The notes beneath the pieces are model-generated. The model worked only from the letters and a program-made list of their open reading frames with translations. It had not been told where the DNA came from and did not search any database. The translations under genes were made by a program, and so were the position numbers. From Congeria kusceri (lineage: Eukaryota > Mollusca > Bivalvia > Myida > Dreissenidae): 64,000 nt of DNA. The stretch lies in assembly GCA_027627225.1 (NCBI GenBank), contig CM051028.1:11036201-11100200 (forward strand). Direction: 5' to 3'. Below, piece by piece: positions 55,253 through 64,000 of this stretch; the first letter of the stretch is position 1; each line of letters starts with the position of its first letter.

Positions 55253-57337
55253 GTACGATTTTTAATCCAATACAAAAACATTTAACTGTGACATCATTTG
55301 TCATACTTTATCTACTAGTCTTATAGCGTTCAATTTATTCAAAGAAATTTAAATTATTATTTGTATTTAACATTTGAGCAAATTTGCTGCGTATAAGTAC
55401 CAATCGTAATAATATAATCGTCAATTTCTGAGTAATATTATTTTATAAAATTGCATAATATTAAAACACCATGTAAATAATGTGAAACAAAGTTCGTGTA
55501 TATATTCACTCCAAAAGCATCCTCCGACATTAATTTATGTTGAAAGCTGAATGACCCGTACGAGGTAAATTACCATCGCCACCTCGGTGAATTCGCAATA
55601 TGCACATTAATATTCTTCTCATTCGTTAACTCAAACTAAGAATCGTTTATTAATGTTGTGATTTATACATTATTCTAACATGACATATTTTTCTATTGAC
55701 AAAGATGACAAGTTTTCATTGCTAAATTGCCAATAAACAACTCGAAAAAGTAGTTCCGAAAGAGTAAAATGAAGTTGAATTGTAATTGCAGAATATGTTG
55801 TCAGGTCATGTTGTAATCGAAATACTTTTCGCTTTATCGTTGTTTATCTCTAAATGAACAACGATTTTGAGTTCTGATGCGCGTCTATTAAACTCAAAAC
55901 CGTTGTTTATTTACAGATAAAGATCTCAAAATCGAAAATTGTTTCGTAAATGTACATTTGTACACACACAGTAACTACCCAATCAACTACAGTTGACTGC
56001 ATTTACACCAGAACAGAACAGAACACATCATGGCTAATACATAATTATTTTAGTGTCGCTTGATGAACGTTTAGACAGACAAATATCTTGATTATATGGA
56101 ATGACACGATAGTGTTGTTTGCAATCTGGTTATATCATTATGTATCCGTACTAATACAGACGCTCATGTAAAACAATATATATATTGCAATAGAAACAAG
56201 AAATGTCTTTAAAAAAGAAAATCGTCGTTAAACTTAATATTGAGATGTCATTTAAAAATTACCTAAACATAAAAAAGGGCCAAGATGATCAGTGACTTCT
56301 CTGACCCCAGATTGTTTGGTCCCCACCTATATAAGGAGACTTTTTCAACCGAAGATTTTTCGGACACCATAACAAAACTTTTTCGACCCAAAGGTTAATT
56401 TGAGATAAAATTATTAATTTAAAATTAAATAAAATTATTATTTATATCTGTAGCGTGAATAAACCGATGACACATCTCCGTGTTTACACCAGTGATCTAT
56501 GAATAACCAAAATAATTTACGTCAACATAATTGTTATCTGAATGTAACAATGTAAGCAAATAATTTCGGGAATGAATTAGACGAGTAATATACCATACAT
56601 TCATTTTAGAAGTTATCTAATATATACACGATTGGAAGTCCAACAAGCATTTATGCTGTGTATCCCAATTATAAGCAATATTCAGGGAACATTTAGCGAT
56701 TTTTTTTAATGTTTAGACTTTAGTTTTGACATAAAAATTCCTTAGACTATGACGATTTTAAATAATATTCGGTAGGGATATGATGTATCAATGGTTCATT
56801 TGTATAATTAGTATTGCAAATTATGTATTCATGCTACGCGAATAACAATTCGACGTATTCCGAATCTTCTTTCATAACATGTTATCTTTAGAAAAATGTA
56901 GCATCTTTTTACAGATCGAATAGCATCTACTGGAGAAGTTGATAGAAAGGTGCAATTATAAATAATTCTTAATTAATCGTAACCACAATTTAAATTCAAA
57001 TTAACAGTTAGTTTATAAATATAAATACCTCATTTATAGAAATTTTTAGGTTTCTGATTCTCTGAACGCTAATTGATGCATGTCGGCGTATATTAAGACA
57101 GCTATACAACGGTTGCTAGTTATGCGCGCTATTTTTAGAATGACACTACAGTTTCTGGAATGAAAGTTTGCATTCCCTAACATTAGAAAATGTGTCTAAT
57201 TCTATTGGCATTCAATTTTCTCGCTGCATAATCATCGCAAGAAATCTAGGTCAAAAGTGATCTTAGACAGCAACGCCGAAAAATAATGACTAACAACACA
57301 CTTTGTATTCTAATGTTTCCAAGCACTACAATCAAAG
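55253..57337 (+). other. Intron 4 of the Ig-like gene, AT-rich
   Basis: No repeat of note except 'caacgattttgagttctgat' and its near mirror at 55859-55905, similar to the block at 46400-46495. A possible microexon lies at 56915-56949 (acceptor 'catctttttacag', peptide RIASTGEVDRK, donor 'gtgcaa'). Confidence 0.5.
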
Positions 57338-57617
57338 TTAGATCTTCATGTTCCTGAGCTGAGGGAATGTAAAAAGGTGAACATAACCTGCATTTCATAC
57401 AACAGTAGACCACCACCAAAACTGCGGTTGACCTTGGGGCAAGCCATACTATCAGATGTGGAACAGCGGGATGTTTACAATGCGTCCAATGATCTCTTTA
57501 CTTGCATACTGACAGTGACATCCGCTAACAGGACTTGGCATGGCATGGACTTAACCTGCACTCTGATCGTAGGGGAAACAGAACTAAATGACACCAGTGA
57601 ACCAGTGATGTACAAAT
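57338..57617 (+). CDS. Ig-like receptor gene, exon 5 (Ig-like domain)
   Basis: It ends with the good donor 'gtaaga' and exit phase 1. It reads LDLHVPELRECKKVNITC, 'ISYNSRPPPKLRLTLGQAI', 'YNASNDLFTCILTVTSAN' and 'RTWHGMDLTCTLIVGETEL', ending 'EPVMYK'. This is a textbook C2-type Ig pattern: NITC with the first Cys, then a proline-rich turn, and DLTC with the second. Two acceptors are possible: 'aatcaaag' (start 57338, in phase with exon 4) or 'aaagttag' (start 57342, which needs phase 1). NIT, NAS, NRT and NDT are glycosylation sites. Confidence 0.75.
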
Positions 57618-57736
57618 GTAAGATCATGTTTTTCTCGTTTGTTTCGATCATGTGTTGAACTTAATAAACTACCTGTTTTAATGACATATGATGCACATCA
57701 TATTTCAATAGTTCCATTAAAAGTCCCGCGTTTCAG

Positions 57737-58040
57737 ATCCTCCAAGTAGTTTGCGTATGGTTCGGCCAGAGTCATCAAAGCAACCGTCTGTGTGGTATGA
57801 GCTTGACCTTGCCTGCATCGCAACAGATACAAACGAAGTATGCTCAATGCAATGCTACACTAACATACAAGACTTAATTTTGTACAGATGTGCTGACTTC
57901 AACAATCCCAAAATAACGTCCCAGATACGCGTTAACGTTTCTCAAACAATGATTGGCGGACATATTAACAGCAGGGTGGAGTGTGAGACGATGAACTTAC
58001 AGATGGAAGAAGAATACGTTTTAAAGTTACCTACAGGTTG
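57737..58040 (+). CDS. Ig-like receptor gene, exon 6 (hinge and Ig-like domain)
   Basis: The acceptor is 'cccgcgtttcag'. It joins exon 5 as YKYPPSSLRMVRPESSKQ, where Tyr-Pro-Pro-Ser is a common link between neighbouring Ig domains. Then 'WYELDLACIATDTNEVC', 'SMQCYTNIQDLILYRCAD', 'TSQIRVNVSQTMIGGH' and 'NSRVECETMNLQMEEEY', ending 'VLKLPTG'. Donor 'g|gtatac' at 58041 (exit phase 2) is the one that joins exon 7 in frame. The alternative 'gttggt' at 58037 does not. Confidence 0.7.
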
Positions 58041-58721
58041 GTATACGTTTTATTGCTGTACTGCGTTCACGAAAATTTATTTCGTTGTGCATATGACACA
58101 CTATTTGATTACCTAAATTTAAAGTTGGGATTAAGTTATTAATTTATATTATATAACTAAAATGGGATATCATTTTAAGTGTTATTATATGTACGATGTT
58201 TTGATTGCTTCTTACTTCAATACCATAACACGCTAACGGGATTTTAGCTTAATTAGTATACAACAAGTGCACAATTGACACACAAGCACACTATTACAGA
58301 AAGCGTGTGCCAAAAAGTTGTAGAAAAACTTACCACTTACAAGGATATCTTTTTCTCATATTATTTTGGCTATGTTAAAAACGTTTGTATATCTATACAT
58401 ATACAATGTGTAATATCTACCTTTGAAATATCGTTCAACTGTATAGATGGGATGAGTAAATTTAAACAACTAAAAGCAACGGCAACGGTCTTAGCATTGT
58501 CTTCCATCATATTAAATGCAGTTAAATGTTTATTAGAAGTATACGTTAAAAATAAACATAGCTAATATCACCTGTTTATAATTCAATAGTAACATTGTAA
58601 ACGCGTGGTATACTATCCATTTATGTCTAAATTATTGAGTACAGCATTATTAATGATTAACAATATGATATCAAGTTGATTTTTTTGAACTATTAACCTG
58701 AAAGCTGCCTTTCCTCAACAG
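58041..58721 (+). other. Intron 6 of the Ig-like gene
   Basis: Contains an AT-rich open frame (58275-58565) with no coding character. It ends in 'gcctttcctcaacag'. Confidence 0.55.
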
Positions 58722-58825
58722 TCAATCCGAAGATACACAGGCCAACAGTGGATGGCTGTCTATTGTGATAGGCGGCATGATGGCAGTTGCGGGCATTGTC
58801 ATTGCCACTATTATATTTGTCAAGC
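58722..58825 (+). CDS. Ig-like receptor gene, exon 7 (transmembrane segment)
   Basis: The acceptor is 'cctttcctcaacag' and the donor 'c|gtaagt'. Joined to exon 6 it reads (C)QSEDTQANSGWLS, then 'IVIGGMMAVAGIVIATIIF' (a single hydrophobic helix of about 21 residues) and VK. The acidic stalk outside and the Lys/Arg inside fit a type I membrane protein. Confidence 0.75.
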
Positions 58826-58928
58826 GTAAGTCTCCCTGATATGTTAAACACTATTACATCGAAGAAAAACAAATAATTAAGAATGTGTATATTTTGTGTT
58901 AAATCCTATCGTTTACATACTTTTGCAG

Positions 58929-58990
58929 GGTGCATTAAAAAGAAACGCCAGGAAAGCCCGTATTTTCTGATCTGTTTTAACCTTTATTAG
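58929..58990 (+). CDS. Ig-like receptor gene, exon 8 (short cytoplasmic tail)
   Basis: The acceptor is 'catacttttgcag'. It continues R-C-I-K-K-K-R-Q-E-S-P-Y-F and ends 'LICFNLY' with TAG at 58988. The basic stretch right after the membrane acts as a stop-transfer signal. There is no ITIM or ITAM motif. A weak donor ('cc|gtattt' at 58960) would allow further tail exons downstream. AATAAA near 59132 could be a poly(A) signal. Confidence 0.65.
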
Positions 58991-59510
58991 TAGTGCGCGA
59001 CACAAAAATCCGACGGACGGACGGAAGGACGGACGAACAAGGGTAAATCTATATGCACCCCCCCCCCTCTAAAGTCGGGGAAAAAAGGATAAATATATGA
59101 ATATAAATACGTACGTGTGGTGACCTCTGAAATAAAAAAAAATCAGACTAAAAAAATACGGAAGTAAGTAGATTTCATACATACACATGCTAATATAGTT
59201 TCATCACTCTAGCAGAAATACTTTTCGAGTTACGCGCGATACTAGTCCAAAAATATCATTTTTTACTAAAATAAGGCTATGACTCCGCTGATGTCGAAAA
59301 ATTGCACTACAATACCCGACGGACGGTCGGACGAAAGGACTAACGGACTGACGGACAAGGGCAAATCTATATAACCCCCCCCCACCCCGCTCTAAAGTGG
59401 GGGAATAAAAACGATAAATATATGAATATAAATGCGCACGTGTGCTGACCACTGAAATAAAAGATCAGAATTAAACAATACGGAAGTATATTTCATACAT
59501 ACATACATAC
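58991..59510 (+). repeat. ~300-bp direct repeat with (ggac)n and C-run
   Basis: 58995-59200 and 59300-59500 share 'gacggacgg' runs, 'acaagggtaaatctatat' or 'acaagggcaaatctatata', a C9 run, 'ctctaaagt.gggg' and then 'tgaatataaat' plus 'acggaagta'. A third, diverged part lies at 61245-61345 ('cactgaaat.ataaa'). The C-run and 'ctaaagtcgggg' look like the end of another bivalve repeat element. Confidence 0.65.
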
Positions 59511-60620
59511 ATACCGTATTTACACTATCTTGAGTCCCTTAACATTGGGACACTTTTGAAATTTGATTTTTTTCTTGTCACTAAATATTGGGACACAAAA
59601 ACATAATGGTACATTGTCTTCAATTTTTCCAGTTTAAAATAAATATCTCTGGATTTCATTATGATCAGAGTAGTATAGATCTACTGTACACTGTATATTG
59701 CAATAGATATGCTGCAAATAATAAGAGTGTACCCCTTTTATAGAAAAAAAACTGCAAAGACTACCGTTTTCAAAATTTTATGCATGTATTACGTCATTCG
59801 CGTAGGATGATATTCATATTAAATAATTTATTGAACTTCTTATAACAAACTATAAAATTGTCAATTAATGTCAACTAACAGTTACCAGTATTAGGGTCAC
59901 TACCCGATAGTATGTGATAATTGTCGGGTATCTCATGAAGCCAATTAGTGTGCCACATGTGGCGTTCTTATCGCTAAACAAACACGTCTAGGGCCTGTTT
60001 AATTGACTCGTGGTGCAAACTGTATACTAACACGCTATGCTACCCCGTGTTCCTTAATTGACACGGTCCACTCAGTTAAGCACGCGGCATAACGACATTC
60101 GGTGTGTTTGTGAAAATACATTGGGTCGAATACAACCCTATATTTTGGGACACATTTTAGGGAATTATTTTTTATGGCCCTTTATATTGGGACAAGAAAA
60201 ATTGTAATTATTTTAAGTGTCCCAATACATAGGGCAAATACAGTATACAATAAACACACTCTCATAAATGTAAAGGTGTTTTTACATGCTTTACGACATT
60301 ACTTACTGAAGCATGAAAATCCATATGTTTTGATGTTGTATTAAAAGCGAAACATACTTGAATAAGGTCGAATATGATTATAACTGTTGTATGAATTATT
60401 AATTTATTATAAAAGTTTACATCCATCATATTTCAAAACTCTGATTTCATGATCTATATTTTAAACAACATGCCATGATAAATTGCGCTTACAACACGAT
60501 GATAACTTTTATTAACCATGCTGACCTCGCGAAAAATGGAATTGAAAATACAGTAAAGTAATCAAATACAAAGTAAATAATTTAAATATATCACTTACTA
60601 TATGGCGCTGAAATAAATTT
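59485..60620 (+). repeat. 1.1-kb direct repeat, copy 1 (mate at 62880-64000)
   Basis: This block includes the MITE and about 370 bp of its right flank ('aataaacacactctcataaa', then 'tcatgatctatattttaaac', to 'tggcgctgaaataaatt'). The same order and almost the same sequence occur from 62880 to the window end. Since the flank is shared, the block was duplicated as a unit after the MITE was in place. Confidence 0.85.
59511..60246. mobile_element. 0.74-kb MITE, copy 1
   Basis: The left end 'ataccgtatttacactatct' and the right end, reversed ('atactgtatttgccctat'), match in inverted orientation. 'ttgggacacttttgaaattt' and 'gggacaagaaaaattg' are subterminal inverted motifs. The interior contains 'atgccacatgtggcgtt' type palindromic sequence. 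No open frame. It lies inside a block that is directly repeated at 62880-64000. Confidence 0.7.
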
Positions 60621-61946
60621 AATCAACATTTAATTGCAAAGATAAGACACACGCACAAATCAAAATTAACTAAAATATATTAATTGCTATACGGTAAAGT
60701 AGTTCATTGATTACAAATTGAGGCAATTTTTGTACATTTAATTTAATAAAAACAATAATGAATTTGCTACGATATAAATTTTTCAAGTTAATTTATATTA
60801 TAGAAACTTTATATAAAACTCATACCATATGTAACTCCAGGAGCAGCTAAAAAGAAAATGTATCATCATTATATTGTGAAATAAAACTAATAAGTTTACA
60901 AAAATAAAATTCTTTGTGTAATAAGGTAAAGGAATTAACACCGGTGTAAAAGACAAAATAGCATAACACATATTACACAAATTATATTAGTATGTGCCGG
61001 TCTCGGCTAGTCACATAGCGTGTAGGGGGATTGGTCATGACATGATTTTTACGACCATTTTCCCCCTACCTCTGATTAAAGTAGGGCAGTTGTTAGTTAC
61101 TGGCATAAGTATGTGCAATAAGTACTGATAAACCGCATAGATTGGCTAAGCTTGCCCATGAAAAGTGTAAGTAGGTTAACTGACCGCCTTGATATGACTG
61201 AAATACTGTTAAAAACAGAGAAAAACCCAATCAAACAAATAAACAAACATATCAGTATATACATGAAACAAAATTACGTACGAGTGGGGATCACTGAAAT
61301 TATAAAACAAAAATCAGATTTAGAAAATAAGGTAGCAAATAGTGTCATACACACATATACAATACACACATTTTTCTTTTTTAATTTCAACACGTTTTCT
61401 TACACAAAAACTACACGTACCTAAGCCTGAAAATCAATATGTTTTGATGTTGTTTAGAAGTAAACCATGCTAGACTAAAAACCGTATATGGTTTTATGTT
61501 ACTGTTTAACGCTATAACCAATTCGTTAATCATAATAATGGCATAATATAAGTAGAACTATCCTTACGGCCAGGAATATATGTACAAAAGAAGCATATAC
61601 TTGTGTATAGATAAAACATACAATGTAAAATAACTAATCATAAAAATCGTAGTTTTATATTGTTATTTCTTTCTTGATTTTGTTGATTTCCCTTCGATCT
61701 GTTTTATCGGATAACAATTTCTGCTGGAATAGTGCAATAACAACAGTTACTTAAATAAAAGGCGTTATTTTATAATTAGCCATTTTACCAATGTTTGATT
61801 ATCTTTATTCAAGCCAAGGCCTTGCGTTACGGTCAACTCGAATCACTACATAAAGGTTGCGGTTGAAACTAGGTCAGGTTAACTACTTATAAATATGTAC
61901 AATATCATTATTTTTGTGGCGTAAACGACTTGGAATACTTGCATAA
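60621..61946. other. Unannotated AT-rich stretch
   Basis: An open frame of 90 codons (61152-61424) overlaps a diverged copy of the 59.0-59.5 kb repeat and is not convincing. Nothing else was recognised. Confidence 0.5.
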
Positions 61947-62376
61947 GCGGATTGACAGGCATTTTTAAGTGAGCATTTTAAGTGGAAACTCATTTAATCA
62001 AGCGAAAGCCAACATTTAAATGCGACGGACGAGCGGATTTATAGGCATTTTTCAGTGAATATTATAAGTGGAAACTCATTTAATCAAGCGAAAGCCAACA
62101 TTTAAATGCGACGGACGAGCGGATTGACAGGCATTTTGCAGTGAGAATTTTAAGTGGAAACTCATGTAATCAAGCGAAAGCCAACATTTAAATGCGACGT
62201 ATGAGCGGATTGACAGGCATTTTGCAGTGAGCATTATAAGTGGAAACTCGTTTAATCAAGCGAAAGCCAACATTTAAATGCGACGGACGAGCGGATTGAC
62301 AGGCATTTTTCAATGAGCATTATAAGTGGAAACTCATCTAATCAACCGAATGCCAACATGTAAAGGGACAAATTGA
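61947..62376 (+). repeat. 86-bp tandem repeat, five copies
   Basis: 'gcggattgacaggcattttt' begins at 61947, 62033, 62119, 62205 and 62291, an exact 86-bp spacing. Each unit continues with 'gtggaaactcatttaatcaa', 'gcgaaagccaacatttaaat' and 'gcgacggacga'. The last copy degenerates towards 62376. It is not coding. Confidence 0.95.
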
Positions 62377-62879
62377 TTGAAAAGATATGTACAGATTGTA
62401 CAAGTTCTCATAATATACGCAACGTATATATTCCCCAATAAAGCACCATTATATAAGGCGAAACTAATTCTTACTTAACAGACGTTTTACAACCGACTAC
62501 CATTTTGCAACTTAAGATCTAGTCCAAATAATTGAACGTAATCGGTGGATTCTGAGACATTTTTGTATGGGCAGAATCCACACTATACCGACCGCATATA
62601 TCATAAGCGTATTACGGATCCAGTCACTCAACTCGAACAAATTGTAATAGCGTTTTGTCTGCGAGATTTTAAAGGCTATCCTTTAGTTAATGTGCTGTCC
62701 GACCACCTTACATAAGGATCGGATGCTTTTGAAAGTGATTTAAATTCATAACATACTTTGTCTTGTTATTTTTTAAGGTATATACATCTCGAATAACTTC
62801 TAAGTCTTAATTTATAACATCAAAACTACTTTGGAGCATCAAATCTATAAGTCGAACAATGAGATTATCATACTCGGTA
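62377..62879. other. Unannotated stretch
   Basis: No gene or repeat was recognised between the 86-bp array and the second copy of the duplicated block. Confidence 0.5.
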
Positions 62880-64000
62880 TTTCATACATATACATACATA
62901 CCGTATTTACCCTATTTTGAGTCCCTTAACATTGGGACACTTTTGAAATTTGATTTTTTTCTTGTCACTAAATATTGGGACACGAAAACATAATGGTACA
63001 TTGTCTTCAATTTTTCCAGTTTAAAATAAATATCTCTGGATTTCATTATGATCAGAGTAGTATAGATCTACTGTACACTGTATATTGCAATAGATATGCT
63101 GCAAATAATAATAGTGTACCCCTTTTATATAATAAAAACTGCAAAGACTACCGTTTTCAAAATGTTCATGCATGTGTTAAGTCATTTGCGTAGGATGATT
63201 TTAATGATTTATTAACTTCATGTAACAAACAATAAAAATTGTCAATTAATGTCAACTAACAGTTACCAGTATTAGGGTAACTACCCGGTAGTATGTGATA
63301 ATTGTCGGGTATCTCATGAAGCCAATTAGTGTGCCACATGTGGCGTTTTTATCGCTAAACAAACATGTCCAGGGCCTGTTTAATTGACTTGTGGTGCAAA
63401 CTGTGTACTAACACGCTGTACTACCCGGTGTTCTTAATTGCCACGCTCCACTCAGTTAAGCACGGCATAACGACATTCGGTGTGTGTGTGAAAATACATT
63501 GGGTACTACCCTATATTTTGGGACACACTTTAGGGAATTATTTTTTATGACCTTTTATATTGGGACAAGAAAAAATGTAATTATTTTAAGTGTCCCAATA
63601 CATAGGGCAAATACAGTATACAATAAACACACTCTCATAAATGTAAAAGGTGTTTTAACATGCTTTACAACCTTACATTACTTACTGAAGCATGAAAATC
63701 CATATGTTTTGATGTTGTATTAAAAGCGAAACATACTAGAATAAGGTCGAATATGATTATAACTGTTGTATGAATTATTAATTTATTATAAAATTTACAT
63801 CCATCATATTTCAAAACTCTGATTTCATGATCTATATTTTAAACAACATGCCATGATAAATTGCGCTTACAACACGATGATAACAACTTTTATTAACCAT
63901 GCTGACCTCGCGAAAAATGGAATTGTAAATACAGTAAAGTAATCAAATACAAAGTAAATAATTTAAATATATCACTTACTATTTGGCGCTGAAATAAATT
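62880..64000 (+). repeat. 1.1-kb direct repeat, copy 2, runs off the window
   Basis: Matches 59485-60620 with few differences. Both copies end in the same sequence ('tggcgctgaaataaatt') at the window boundary, so the repeat very likely continues beyond 64000. The offset between copies is about 3387 bp. Confidence 0.85.
62898..63619. mobile_element. 0.72-kb MITE, copy 2
   Basis: The left end 'ataccgtatttaccctattt' and the right end 'agggcaaatacagtat' match copy 1 at 59511-60246. It is about 14 bp shorter through small deletions (for example near 63200). Confidence 0.7.

Noticed and set aside
58275..58565. 96-codon ORF as a gene
   Set aside because: It lies in the intron between well-supported Ig-like exons. 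It has no ATG start and no recognised domain.
62975..63723. ORFs in the second MITE copy as genes
   Set aside because: They lie inside a MITE whose first copy does not keep them open. Frames differ by small indels between the copies.

Overview
This is AT-rich, intron-rich animal DNA. The repeats point to a bivalve mollusc, probably a heterodont clam or a dreissenid mussel. The best clue is a set of elements that begin with 'aacaagagggcc...gctcacctgag' and end with 'gctcaggtgagctaaaa'. I associate these with bivalve genomes, but that is from memory and unchecked. There are no long uninterrupted genes. Nearly all the longer open frames are satellite repeats or single exons. Exons below were inferred from splice signals (pyrimidine tract plus AG, then GT) combined with an open, protein-like frame.

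Layout. 1-775 is one arm of an inverted repeat whose other arm is 30497-31310. 789-3578 is an element with terminal inverted repeats (TIRs). 3.66-20.2 kb is mostly repeats: satellite-cored elements, a palindromic MITE, a 41-bp minisatellite, a decayed gag-like gene (16.75-17.83 kb) and a tRNA-like fragment. 20.9-21.1 kb holds a good candidate exon. It is followed directly by a 6.8-kb array of about 140 copies of a 48-bp repeat (21133-27940). 28.1 kb holds a second candidate exon. 31.5-32.2 kb holds a Pro/Thr repeat exon. 37.9-40.2 kb holds exons that end in a BEN-like domain. These may all belong to one plus-strand gene spread over 20 kb, or to its pseudogene, because one exon carries an in-frame stop. 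42.6-44.7 kb has further small exon candidates. 45.5-46.7 kb is a hAT-type element with a perfect 8-bp target duplication. 47.6-48.4 kb has a SINE, a 150-bp repeat and a tRNA-like fragment.

The clearest gene is at 49.87-58.99 kb on the plus strand. It encodes a type I membrane protein with a short signal-like exon, several single-exon Ig-like domains, one transmembrane exon and a short basic cytoplasmic tail. Most junctions join in frame. Two do not settle: the exit of the first Ig exon and the acceptor of the fourth. Its first intron carries a 2-kb element built from GGTC/GACC motifs. Downstream, a 1.1-kb block containing a 0.73-kb MITE occurs twice as a direct repeat (59.5 and 62.9 kb), on either side of five tandem 86-bp repeats.

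I saw no standard rRNA or intact tRNA gene, no CRISPR array, and no intact transposase or reverse transcriptase. Identities and lengths were judged by eye; no alignment was run.
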